64,000 nucleotides of DNA from assembly GCF_015500095.1 (NCBI RefSeq), contig NZ_CP062983.1, positions 4,216,001 through 4,280,000 of the forward strand. Reading direction: 5' to 3'. A model generated the notes under the pieces. That model was not told the DNA's origin, did no database searches, and worked only from the letters and a program-made list of their open reading frames with translations. Below are positions 46,118-53,992 of this stretch, piece by piece. This DNA is from Phototrophicus methaneseepsis. GTDB taxonomy: Bacteria > Chloroflexota > Anaerolineae > Aggregatilineales > Phototrophicaceae. The translations under genes and the position numbers were made by a program. Position 1 is the stretch's first letter, and every line of letters starts with the position of its first letter.

Positions 46118-46996
46118 TTATTGTACGCCAGAATTCATGGCAACAAGTACAAGGATTACGATACCCACCAGGATTCGGTAAATCCCAAAGGGAATAAAGT
46201 TATTCCGTGCCACATAGCGCAAAAGCCAAGCTATCGACGCGCCCGCGACAATACCGGAAATAACAGCACCCAATATGAGTAATCCCAGATCATTGCCACT
46301 GATTTCGTCCAGGCTGCGCAGAAGTGTGTAGATTGTTGCAGCGCCAAGCGTTGGCAAAGCCAGATAAAATGAAAACTGCGTGGCGACTTCTCGGCTTAAA
46401 CCGCTGAGCATGCCACCAATAATCGACATCCCAGAACGAGACATCCCCGGAATGAGTGCCAAGAGCTGCCACAGACCAATCATCAAAGACTGGCGCAAGG
46501 TGACGGATTTCAAATCGTCTGTTCGTTCAGCAGCCGTATCGCCAGCGACAGTCCCCTCACTGGAAGCACCCGCCACGGCCCGTTTTGCCACTTGGCGAGG
46601 CATAATCCACTGTTCAATCACGATGAACATAATACCGCCGACGATCAGCGCCAGGGCGACAACTTCTGGGCGGAATAACAATTCCTCAATCATATCGTCA
46701 AATAGTAAACCGATGACCGCTGCCGGGACGAAAGCGACAAAGATACCAAGCCAGAGCTGCTGCACGCTGCTATCACGGGTAATCGTACGCGCCTGCCGCC
46801 ATAGATCCGGCCAGTAGTAAACGATGACCGCAACAACGGCACCAATCTGGATGAAAATCTCAAAAACCCCATTGAGACTTTCCCGCAGTTGCAAGAAATT
46901 CCCCACGACGATCAAGTGCCCCGTTGAGGACACCGGAAGAAATTCCGTTAAGCCTTCGACAATACCGAGGATGACGACCTTAATCCATTCTTCCAC
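46118..46996 (-). CDS. uppP: Undecaprenyl-diphosphatase
   Basis: Integral membrane enzyme (BacA/UppP) of 292 aa that recycles undecaprenyl diphosphate to the monophosphate carrier for peptidoglycan. The catalytic EGLTEFLPVSSTGH motif is near residues 14-27, and the second motif GMSRSGMSIIGGM near 185-198. A hydrophilic loop of about 40 aa (residues ~140-175) is a little longer than usual. Eight hydrophobic helices. Confidence 0.95.
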   Translation of the reverse strand: MEEWIKVVILGIVEGLTEFLPVSSTGHLIVVGNFLQLRESLNGVFEIFIQIGAVVAVIVYYWPDLWRQARTITRDSSVQQLWLGIFVAFVPAAVIGLLFDDMIEELLFRPEVVALALIVGGIMFIVIEQWIMPRQVAKRAVAGASSEGTVAGDTAAERTDDLKSVTLRQSLMIGLWQLLALIPGMSRSGMSIIGGMLSGLSREVATQFSFYLALPTLGAATIYTLLRSLDEISGNDLGLLILGAVISGIVAGASIAWLLRYVARNNFIPFGIYRILVGIVILVLVAMNSGVQ

Positions 46997-47401
46997 GCAG
47001 TTACCCTATCCCTGATGATTGAATATGTTGAACATCATGATTCAATAAATCATGAATCCCTAAAAATGGCCTTACAAAGCCGGCGAAATGTGCTCTATCA
47101 GCATGAAACCAGGCACCGCGCTAACCAGACAAAGGATATGGGTCAGGCTAGCCGGCCAAGCCTTTGTTCACAAAATTGATAATGTGGTGTAGACAACAGA
47201 ATGCATCATATCGGGGTGCTCTGGCAGTGTCAATCTATCAATCTATAACAATAAAAGACGTATGGGATGCGTATAGGTCGCGTAAAGAAGATCAACCAAA
47301 TCGATCTCATGAAACAACTGGTCTGAAGGACATGTTCACATCATCATTTGTCCGTTAATATGGGTCGAATTTGCTAGCGTCTGATCCTTAACCGAGTGAC
47401 T
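46997..47401. other. Divergent intergenic region between uppP and the MFS gene
   Basis: About 400 bp without a convincing gene. A 64-codon open frame (47164-47358) has no Shine-Dalgarno or recognisable product. A perfect 7-bp inverted repeat, CATGATT-caata-AATCATG (47036-47054), overlaps a larger set of GATTCA/TGAATC words about 50 nt upstream of uppP. This may be an operator. Confidence 0.5.
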
Positions 47402-48691
47402 ATGAAAAACTACTGGAATTTATTGAAGAATAATCCCCAACTGACCAAATTATGGTTAGCACAAGTTATCAGCCTGTTGGGGGATTGGTTTAATACGGTC
47501 GTGCTTTCCACCCTGGTTGCTGAGTTTACAGAAGGCTCCGGGTTGGCAGTGAGTATCTTCCTGATGTCGCGCTTTTTACCGCCCCTGCTGGTCAGTCCAT
47601 TTGCAGGCGTGCTGGTTGATCGCCTCAATCGAAAACATCTCTTAATCTGGAGCAACATCCTCAGAGCGCTGATTGTTCCCCTGTTCCTATTAGCTACCGG
47701 GCCGGAACATCTGTGGCTTATCTACGCTGTTACGATTGCACAGTTCACCCTCTCAGCCATCTTCGAGCCTGGGCAATCAGCCATTATCCCCGCGCTTACC
47801 CAGCCGGATAAACTCGTAGAAGCCAATACCCTCACCAGCGTAACATGGTCCGTGATGCTGGCACTCGGTGCCGCGCTCGGTGGTGGGTTTGCTTTCCTAT
47901 TTGGTCCGCAGGCCGCCCTCCTCGCAGATGCGGCAACATTCGCGATTGCAAGCGGTCTTATTATGTGGATCGATTATGATCCTGAACGTGGGCGAAAAAT
48001 CCAGAAGGCGCTCGAAGGGCAAACAGCGCCCGAACCTGAAGAGGAAGACACCACATTCATGGAAGGCGTCCGTTATGCGCTTCGTACGCCCCAGATGCTG
48101 GCCGCGCTATTCGTCAAATTCGGCCAGAGCATCGGCAATGTCGATACACTCATTACCATTGCCGCAACGCAAATTTTCATCATTGGCAATGGGGGCGAAG
48201 TCTCACTCGGCTTACTTTACAGCGCCTTCGGCCTGGGGTCCTTCATTGGCCCGATGCTGACCAATACACGGAATGACGGTACTGTGCCTCGTATGCGCCG
48301 CTTGATCATTATTGGTTTTGCAGCGATTGTGGTTGGGTGGCTCCTATGGGGCTTTTCAAGCATGTTTATCATGGTGCTGATCGCTGTCTTCATTCGCGGC
48401 CTGGGAGGCTCCATCAACTGGACCTACAGCGTCATCATGATCCAGAAGACAGCCCCGGATGCCAAACTAGGACGCATGTTTGCTCTGGATTTCGCGGGCT
48501 TTCAGGTAGCGACCGTCGTCACAACGCTCATTCATGGCTGGCTGATTGATCAGGTTCCGCTTGAGCATCTTAACTGGGTGATCATCGGCACCGGGCTTGT
48601 CGCCGTTCTGCCCCTACTGGCCTGGATATGGATTGTCAACACTCTGGAAAAACGTGAAGCAACCCCTTCATTCGCTATAGTTGGAGACTAA
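47402..48691 (+). CDS. MFS exporter (DHA3/EntS-like)
   Basis: Major facilitator protein of 429 aa with twelve predicted helices. LGDWFNTVVLSTLV opens helix 1, and the A-motif-like loop is GVLVDRLNRKHLL. The NTLTSVTWSVMLALGAALGG segment is common in DHA3-type exporters. The central cytosolic loop is acidic (EPEEEDTTF). ATG 47402 is chosen; GTG 47396 is in frame just before it. The substrate is unknown. It ends 3 nt before the B3/4 gene. Confidence 0.88.
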   Translation: MKNYWNLLKNNPQLTKLWLAQVISLLGDWFNTVVLSTLVAEFTEGSGLAVSIFLMSRFLPPLLVSPFAGVLVDRLNRKHLLIWSNILRALIVPLFLLATGPEHLWLIYAVTIAQFTLSAIFEPGQSAIIPALTQPDKLVEANTLTSVTWSVMLALGAALGGGFAFLFGPQAALLADAATFAIASGLIMWIDYDPERGRKIQKALEGQTAPEPEEEDTTFMEGVRYALRTPQMLAALFVKFGQSIGNVDTLITIAATQIFIIGNGGEVSLGLLYSAFGLGSFIGPMLTNTRNDGTVPRMRRLIIIGFAAIVVGWLLWGFSSMFIMVLIAVFIRGLGGSINWTYSVIMIQKTAPDAKLGRMFALDFAGFQVATVVTTLIHGWLIDQVPLEHLNWVIIGTGLVAVLPLLAWIWIVNTLEKREATPSFAIVGD

Positions 48692-48694
48692 ACG

Positions 48695-49402
48695 ATGCCA
48701 GGATTCCAATACAGCCAGGTCATTGCGAGGGATTTCCCACAAGTTGTGGGTGGGGTTATCTACGCAACAGGATTAAGCAATGGACCAAGCTCAACGGCCC
48801 TACTCGCTCAATATCACCAGGAGCAGCAAGCAACACTTGAGCGCATTGGCGATACGCCGCTTAGCGAACGCCCTAGCCTTGCCGCATGGCGAGCAGCCTT
48901 TCGCCAGTTCAATGTGGACCCGACCAAATACCGTAACGCTGCGGAGGCCCTCCTGCGCCGCCTGACCAAGAAAGGCGATATCCCCAGCATCAATATGCTG
49001 GTTGATATAGGTAATATGGTCGCTATTCGTTATGCTCTGCCCATCGCCATGATCGATATCGGCGCTCTACAGGACAGCATTACCGTGCACTATAGTGATG
49101 GTACAGAATCCTTCATCGACCTGGGCAGTGATGAGCCTGTACAACCTGAAGCCGGAGAAGTCATCTTCACCGATGCCGCAAATACAGTCTATGCTCGGCG
49201 CTGGTGCTGGCGGCAGAGTGCCCACAGTGCCGCCCGTTCCAACACACAGGACATCCTCATCACGATAGAAGCCCAACATGAATATGGTCGCCAGGATGTT
49301 GAAGCCGCCTTGATAGACATCCGTGATTTACTCGCCCAACACACCACAGCAACGACACAATTTGCCATACTAGACAGCCAAATTACCCAAACCCCATGGT
49401 AA
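48695..49402 (+). CDS. B3/B4 tRNA-binding-domain protein
   Basis: Protein of 235 aa matching the stand-alone B3/4 domain found in phenylalanyl-tRNA synthetase beta and in free-standing proteins. Typical segments: FRQFNVDPTKYRNAAEALLRR, then GDIPSINMLVDIGNMVAIRYALPI and the DxGSDEP-x-x-GEV turn. The family has suspected roles in aminoacyl-tRNA editing or amino acid binding, but no settled function. ATG 48695 follows TGGAG, 3 nt after the MFS stop. It directly precedes the lysine leader region. Confidence 0.85.
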   Translation: MPGFQYSQVIARDFPQVVGGVIYATGLSNGPSSTALLAQYHQEQQATLERIGDTPLSERPSLAAWRAAFRQFNVDPTKYRNAAEALLRRLTKKGDIPSINMLVDIGNMVAIRYALPIAMIDIGALQDSITVHYSDGTESFIDLGSDEPVQPEAGEVIFTDAANTVYARRWCWRQSAHSAARSNTQDILITIEAQHEYGRQDVEAALIDIRDLLAQHTTATTQFAILDSQITQTPW

Positions 49403-49455
49403 ACTATACAATCTGCACAAACAAAATCGGCTATATTTTATGATAGCAATTCCCG

Positions 49456-49483
49456 ATGACAGTGTTTAGACTATTGGCATAGT
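49456..49483 (+). promoter_or_regulatory. Possible promoter of the lysine operon
   Basis: ATGACA (49456-49461), 16 bp, CATAGT (49478-49483). Matches are moderate, but the predicted start near 49490 would place leader peptide 1 about 30 nt into the transcript, as expected for an attenuator. Confidence 0.35.
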
Positions 49484-49520
49484 CAAATTTCCGGGCATTG
49501 CGTGCCCAGAGGAAATAACA

Positions 49521-49565
49521 ATGCTCGTAGCAATCAGCAAGAAGGCAAAGAAGACGAACCACTAA
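49521..49565 (+). CDS. Lys-rich leader peptide 1 of the lysine operon
   Basis: A 14-aa open frame, MLVAISKKAKKTNH, with AGAGGAAA positioned 5-6 nt before its ATG. Lys codons are at positions 7, 8, 10 and 11 (49539-49553), 4 of 14 residues. It is followed by a competing pair of RNA structures and an intrinsic terminator. This arrangement (Lys-codon cluster, stop, terminator, lysine operon) is that of a ribosome-mediated attenuator sensing charged tRNA-Lys. Confidence 0.78.
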   Translation: MLVAISKKAKKTNH

Positions 49566-49568
49566 CCC

Positions 49569-49624
49569 GTGGGCGTTTTGCTTTCTCGCTAGCCGAGCAA
49601 AAACAGACAAGCAGACCCGCCCAC
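49569..49624 (+). promoter_or_regulatory. Antiterminator structure 1
   Basis: GTGGGCG (49569-49575), 3 nt after the leader stop codon, is perfectly complementary to CGCCCAC (49618-49624), which overlaps the 5' arm and loop of the terminator. A nested hairpin (TTTTG...CAAAA with CTCG/CGAG inside, 49576-49602) brings the arms together. A ribosome stalled on the Lys codons leaves 49569-49575 free; one at the stop codon covers it. Confidence 0.7.
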
Positions 49625-49638
49625 ACGGCGGGTTTTTT
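49615..49638 (+). terminator. Attenuator terminator 1 of the lysine operon
   Basis: CCCGCC (49616-49621), 5-nt loop, GGCGGG (49627-49632), then six T; one extra A-T pair closes the base. It stands between leader peptide 1 and leader peptide 2, with no full-length gene before it apart from the B3/4 gene 210 bp upstream. Confidence 0.85.
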
Positions 49639-49683
49639 GTTTGTCAGATACAGTCAACATAAAGATACATGTAGGGAATCATC

Positions 49684-49752
49684 ATGCAGCACTTATTCAT
49701 CGACACCAAAAAGCAGAAGAAGGCAAAGAAGCCAGACAGACGTCCTGGATAA
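49684..49752 (+). CDS. Lys-rich leader peptide 2 of the lysine operon
   Basis: A 22-aa open frame with TAGGGA upstream of its ATG. Lys codons at positions 9, 10, 12, 13, 15 and 16 (49708-49731) give KKQKKAKK; two Arg codons follow at positions 19-20, then Pro-Gly-stop. Bases 49717-49731 are identical to 49539-49553 in leader 1, pointing to duplication. It is followed by its own antiterminator and terminator. Confidence 0.8.
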   Translation: MQHLFIDTKKQKKAKKPDRRPG

Positions 49753-49795
49753 TTGTGCTGCGCGAAATTCGCTTGCCCAAGCCGCCATCCAGGAC
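49742..49795 (+). promoter_or_regulatory. Antiterminator structure 2
   Basis: GTCCTGGAT (49742-49750), covering the last leader codons, is a perfect 9-nt complement of ATCCAGGAC (49787-49795) at the top of the terminator's 5' arm. A ribosome paused in the Lys block would leave the first segment free to pair and so block the terminator. A ribosome on the Arg codons or at the stop would mask it. Confidence 0.72.
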
Positions 49796-49816
49796 ACCTG
49801 CGATGGCGGCTTTTTT
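49779..49816 (+). terminator. Attenuator terminator 2 of the lysine operon
   Basis: An 11-bp stem (49779-49789 with 49802-49812), topped by a further CAGG/CCTG pairing, followed by T residues to 49816. It ends 57 nt before lysW. Very stable by inspection. Confidence 0.9.
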
Positions 49817-49873
49817 GTTGGACAAACACGCTGAACGACTGTAAACCCAATTCATCAAGAGAGGCTACACAAA

Positions 49874-50047
49874 ATGGAACGCACAGTAACTTGTATTGAA
49901 TGCGATGGCGAAGTCAGCATCCCCGCGGATGCCATGGAAAACGAATTGATCGTCTGCCCGGAATGCGGCACCGAACTGGAAATTGTCAGCCTGGACCCGC
50001 TTCAAGTCGAGCTGGCGCCAGAAGTTGAAGAAGATTGGGGCGAATAA
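49874..50047 (+). CDS. lysW: LysW amino-group carrier protein
   Basis: Small acidic zinc-ribbon protein of 57 aa that carries aminoadipate and its derivatives on its C-terminal Glu. Two CxxC pairs (Cys7/Cys10 and Cys28/Cys31) would bind zinc, and the C-terminus is exactly EDWGE, the hallmark on which LysX acts. ATG with GAGAGG upstream. First structural gene of the lysine operon, 2 nt before lysX. Confidence 0.96.
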   Translation: MERTVTCIECDGEVSIPADAMENELIVCPECGTELEIVSLDPLQVELAPEVEEDWGE

Positions 50048-50049
50048 TC

Positions 50050-50928
50050 ATGCAGATCGCAGTCCTCGTTACACACATTCGCGCTGAAGAAAAACTGCTG
50101 ATCAATGCTTTTGCAGAAGCAGGTATCGAGCCAGATATCATTCTGGACCGCGACATCAATATCAATCTGACGGCGGGCGCTCAGCAGCAAGCCCCCTCAG
50201 GCCGCCCCTGGGCAGATTACGATCTGGTCCTGGAGCGCTGCGTGAGCACATCGCGCGGCCTGTACCTGCTGGCAATTCTCAATCGGTGGGGCATTCATAC
50301 CATCAACACCTATGAGACAGCCGCCATCTGTGCCGACAAATTGCAGACGACCCTCGCGCTGGCAGATGCAAACGTCGCACAACCTGCTTCGCGCGTTGCC
50401 TTCACACCAGAAACAGCACTCCAGGCTATTGAGCGCGTCGGCTATCCGGCGGTCCTTAAACCCACAACAGGGTCCTGGGGGCGCTTACTGGCCCGCGTCA
50501 ACGATAGCGATAGCGCAGAGGCCATCATCGAGCATCGCCAGACACTCGGTGATTACAATCACCATACATACTACGTGCAATCTTATGTCAACAAACCCGG
50601 TCGTGACATTCGCGCTTTCGTCATCGGTGGGCGTACGATCTGCGCCATCTATCGCAGCTCCGAGCATTGGATCACCAACACAGCACGAGGCGGCAGCGCC
50701 ACCAACTGCCCTATCACGCCAGAATTAGATGACATTTGCCAGCGCGCGGCTACAGCCGTCGGCGGCGGTATCCTGGCTATTGATGTGCTAGAAGACGCCA
50801 ATGGCGAACTGCTCATCAATGAAATCAACCACACCATGGAGTTCCGTAATAGCAGTATGCCGACAGGCGTTGACATCCCGGCGGAAATTGTCCGTTACGC
50901 TCTGGCCCAAATCGAGGTGTTGGCATGA
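50050..50928 (+). CDS. lysX: Alpha-aminoadipate--LysW ligase
   Basis: ATP-grasp ligase of 292 aa (RimK-like) that joins the amino group of alpha-aminoadipate to the gamma-carboxyl of the LysW C-terminal Glu. GYPAVLKPTTGSWGRL carries the ATP-binding Lys; NTARGGSA and LLINEINHTMEFRNS are family motifs, the latter with metal ligands. An in-frame TTG at 50035 is ignored in favour of ATG 50050. Specificity for aminoadipate rather than glutamate is inferred from the adjoining homocitrate synthase and homoaconitase genes. It overlaps lysY by 4 nt. Confidence 0.94.
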   Translation: MQIAVLVTHIRAEEKLLINAFAEAGIEPDIILDRDININLTAGAQQQAPSGRPWADYDLVLERCVSTSRGLYLLAILNRWGIHTINTYETAAICADKLQTTLALADANVAQPASRVAFTPETALQAIERVGYPAVLKPTTGSWGRLLARVNDSDSAEAIIEHRQTLGDYNHHTYYVQSYVNKPGRDIRAFVIGGRTICAIYRSSEHWITNTARGGSATNCPITPELDDICQRAATAVGGGILAIDVLEDANGELLINEINHTMEFRNSSMPTGVDIPAEIVRYALAQIEVLA

Positions 50929-51950
50929 TACAAGCTGGTATTGTCGGTGGCAGTGGCTACACAGGCGGCGAACTCCTGCGTCTGCTGCACTTCCATCCAC
51001 AAGTTGAGGTGACACAGATCACCAGCCGGGAGTACACGGGGCGTTACGTCCACACAGTACATCCCAATATGCGCGGCGTCTCTCGCCTCCAATTCATCCA
51101 CCCGGATGCATTGGAGCCATGTGATGTGCTCTTCTTGGCGCTGCCCCATGGCACCACCGCCCGCAATATCGAGCATTATGCCTCGCTAGCCCCCCGCATC
51201 ATAGACCTATCGGCAGATTTCCGGCTGCGAGACACAGCCACTTATGAGCATTGGTATGGTCAGCCGCACCCGGCACCAGAGTGGATTGATCGCTTCGTCT
51301 ATGGCCTGCCAGAGTTCAACCGCGAGGCCCTGCGCGGCGCGAATTATGCCAGCGGCGTCGGCTGCAATGCCACAACGATGAATTTAGCCCTGCGCCCCCT
51401 GGCAGAAGCCCATTTATTAGAGCGTGTCAGTGCGGAACTCAAAGTTGGCTCATCAGAAGGTGGCAACAGCGCCAACGCAGGCAGCCATCATCCCGTTCGC
51501 AGCGGAGCAGTGCGAACCTATAAAGCCACTGGGCATCGCCATATGGCAGAGGTCCAGATGATGCTTGGGGAAGATGTCCCCGTGAGATTCAGCGTGACGG
51601 CCATTGAAATGGTCCGCGGCGTGCATTTGCTGGCCCACTGCGACCTGACAGAACCCATGACAGAAAAGGACGTCTGGCGGCTTTATCGCGCAAGTTATAA
51701 CGATGAGCCTTTTGTGCGACTGGTGCGAGAACGTAATGGCTTGCATCGTCTGCCGGAGCCACGCATCGTCGCTGGCACCAACTATTGTGACATCGGCTTT
51801 GAACTAGATGACGATGGCCGCCATCTGGTGCTCATCGCCGCACTAGATAACCTGGGCAAAGGGGCCGCTGGCAGCGCCGTCCAGTGCATGAACCTCATGC
51901 ACGGCTTTGACGAGTGCGATGGCTTGCAATTCCCTGGCCTGTATCCCTAA
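50925..51950 (+). CDS. lysY: LysW-aminoadipate semialdehyde dehydrogenase (phosphate reductase)
   Basis: NADPH-dependent reductase of 341 aa, ArgC-related, that reduces the LysW-bound acyl phosphate to the semialdehyde. Nucleotide-binding GIVGGSGYTGGELLRLL at the N-terminus; the catalytic Cys is in SGVGCNATTMNLAL. ATGA overlap with lysX, so the two are translationally coupled. Confidence 0.94.
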   Translation: MIQAGIVGGSGYTGGELLRLLHFHPQVEVTQITSREYTGRYVHTVHPNMRGVSRLQFIHPDALEPCDVLFLALPHGTTARNIEHYASLAPRIIDLSADFRLRDTATYEHWYGQPHPAPEWIDRFVYGLPEFNREALRGANYASGVGCNATTMNLALRPLAEAHLLERVSAELKVGSSEGGNSANAGSHHPVRSGAVRTYKATGHRHMAEVQMMLGEDVPVRFSVTAIEMVRGVHLLAHCDLTEPMTEKDVWRLYRASYNDEPFVRLVRERNGLHRLPEPRIVAGTNYCDIGFELDDDGRHLVLIAALDNLGKGAAGSAVQCMNLMHGFDECDGLQFPGLYP

Positions 51951-51968
51951 TTCCTTGAGGAGCGCATC

Positions 51969-52799
51969 ATGAACCCAACGACACAAACAAACACCGCCAT
52001 TGAAAATATTCTCGTCGTCAAGCTGGGTGGTGGCGCGGGCCTCGATATTGAAGCCGCCTGCGCAGATTTAGCCCAGCTTGCCCAAACACGGCCTGTCGTC
52101 GTTGTCCACGGCGTCAGCGAAGCCATGGCCCAACTGTGCGAAGAGCGCGGCGTCCCGGTAGAGACATTAACCTCGCCCAGCGGCCATAGTTCGCGCTATA
52201 CGCCGCCTGCCACCCGCGATTTATTCGTGGAGGCTGCGCAGGGCGTCAACGATACGATTGTGCATGAATTACGCAGCCATGGGATTTATGCCATCGGTCT
52301 GACGCAAGAAATCGCCATCCAGGGCGAACGCAAAGCTGCAATCCGCGCTGTCGTCAGTGGGCGCATCCGCGTGGTGCGCGATGATTACAGCGGCAGTATT
52401 ACCGGCGTCAACGCAGGGCCAATCTGGGAAGCGCTCAGCGCAGGACGCGTAGCCGTGTTGCCGCCCCTGGCAGCCAGCGAAGATGGCTTGCTCAATATTG
52501 ATGGAGACCGTGCTGCGGCAGCACTTGCGGGGGCGTTGGGGGCCACCGACTTGGTCATTCTCAGCAATGTAGCTGGCCTGATGCGTGACCATACCAACAC
52601 CGATACGCTCATTCAGCAGGTCACGGGCAGCGATATGGACCGCGCGATGAACTACGCCCAGGGCCGCATGAAACGCAAAGTCCTGGGGGCACAAGAAGCT
52701 TTAGAAAATGGCGTGCGTCGCGTCACCATTGGCGATGGCCGCACACAATCACCCATTGCAAACGCGCTCAACGGCGCAGGAACGGTATTCACACGATGA
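51969..52799 (+). CDS. lysZ: LysW-aminoadipate kinase
   Basis: Amino acid kinase of 276 aa, ArgB-related, that phosphorylates the side-chain carboxyl of LysW-bound aminoadipate. VVKLGGGAGLD at the N-terminus; the ATP site includes NIDGDRAAAALAGALGATDLVILSNVAGLM and the GRMKRKVLGA segment. TGAGGAG precedes the ATG at 51969. It overlaps lysJ by 4 nt. Confidence 0.94.
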   Translation: MNPTTQTNTAIENILVVKLGGGAGLDIEAACADLAQLAQTRPVVVVHGVSEAMAQLCEERGVPVETLTSPSGHSSRYTPPATRDLFVEAAQGVNDTIVHELRSHGIYAIGLTQEIAIQGERKAAIRAVVSGRIRVVRDDYSGSITGVNAGPIWEALSAGRVAVLPPLAASEDGLLNIDGDRAAAALAGALGATDLVILSNVAGLMRDHTNTDTLIQQVTGSDMDRAMNYAQGRMKRKVLGAQEALENGVRRVTIGDGRTQSPIANALNGAGTVFTR

Positions 52800-53992
52800 T
52801 CGACACACACGAAAACACCGCACTCCAAGACATCGTCGCCCTGGAAGAAGCACACACATCCGGCGTGTATCCAAAACGCCCACTGGCGATTATACGCGGC
52901 CAGGGCTGCACCGTATGGGATGCGGACGGACAAACCTACTTAGACGCAACCAGCGGCCAGGGTGTCGCGTTGCTAGGGCACAGTCACCCGGCGGTCGCAG
53001 AAGCGATCAGCCAGCAAGCCCAGACGCTCATCACCTGCCCGGAAATTTTCTACAATGATCAGCGTGCTGCACTGTATGAACAACTGAGCAGTGTGCTCCC
53101 TGATGAATTAGACCGCTACTTCCTATGTAACAGCGGTGCGGAAGCCATTGAAGGCGCGCTTAAAGTCGCCCGCCTGCTGACGAACCGTACCGGCATCGTT
53201 GCGACGATGCGCGGCTTCCACGGTCGTACACTTGGCGCGCTCTCGCTGACGTGGAGCAAAACCTACCGTGAGCCTTTCGCGCCGTGGCAGCCGGAAGTCA
53301 ACCATATTGTCTTCAATAATATCGAAGCGGCATCCGATGCCATCACAGAAAATACTGCCGCCGTCGTTGTAGAAGTCGTCCAGGGCGAAGGCGGCGTCTA
53401 CCCTGCTGATGCTGATTACCTGCAAGCCCTGCGCCAGCTCTGCACAGAACGTGGTGCCCTGCTCATCATTGACGAAATACAAACTGGCTTTGGCCGCACT
53501 GGGCGCTGGTTCGCCTTTGAACATGCCGGCATCGTACCGGACGTTATTGCTATGGGTAAAGGCATCGCGGGCGGGGTTCCAATGGGCGCTGTCGCTTGGC
53601 GCGGTGAACTCGGCACCCTGGCGAAAGGCGCGCATGGCAGCACATTCGGCGGAAATCCATTAGCCAGCGCCGCCGCCGTCGCAGCTATGGGTGCCATGCG
53701 CGATCAAAATCTGCCACAGCGCAGCGCGGAGTTGGGTGCCTGGCTGCTGGAAGAGTTAAATAGCAGAGATTTACCCGGTGTACGGGAGATACGCGGCCTC
53801 GGTTTGATGATCGGCATTGACCTGCGCATCCGCGTGACGCCCGTCCTCCAAGCTCTGCAAGATCATGGTGTATTGGCGCTGCCCGCTGGTAAAACGGTCC
53901 TGCGCCTATTACCGCCACTGATCATCACACAGGATGAACTGCTGCGCATCGTTGAGGCCATCCAACTCGCTTTACAGGAGGCGACCGCATGA
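52796..53992 (+). CDS. lysJ: LysW-lysine aminotransferase
   Basis: PLP-dependent class III aminotransferase of 398 aa, ArgD-related, that aminates the LysW-bound semialdehyde to LysW-lysine. PLP-binding features: NSGAEAIEGALKVAR, the DEIQTGFGRTG motif and the Schiff-base Lys in AMGKGIAGG. Starts in an ATGA overlap with lysZ and ends in an ATGATG overlap with lysK. Confidence 0.94.
   Translation: MIDTHENTALQDIVALEEAHTSGVYPKRPLAIIRGQGCTVWDADGQTYLDATSGQGVALLGHSHPAVAEAISQQAQTLITCPEIFYNDQRAALYEQLSSVLPDELDRYFLCNSGAEAIEGALKVARLLTNRTGIVATMRGFHGRTLGALSLTWSKTYREPFAPWQPEVNHIVFNNIEAASDAITENTAAVVVEVVQGEGGVYPADADYLQALRQLCTERGALLIIDEIQTGFGRTGRWFAFEHAGIVPDVIAMGKGIAGGVPMGAVAWRGELGTLAKGAHGSTFGGNPLASAAAVAAMGAMRDQNLPQRSAELGAWLLEELNSRDLPGVREIRGLGLMIGIDLRIRVTPVLQALQDHGVLALPAGKTVLRLLPPLIITQDELLRIVEAIQLALQEATA

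Noticed and set aside
47164-47358. 64-codon frame in the uppP/MFS gap
   Set aside because: No Shine-Dalgarno, no recognisable motif, and AT-rich intergenic composition. It could be chance.
49403-49873. Lysine riboswitch (L-box) or T-box in the lysine leader
   Set aside because: The region is filled by two mini-ORFs with terminators, and I see no five-helix L-box core or T-box sequence (TGGNACCGCG-like). The coding-type attenuator explains it better.
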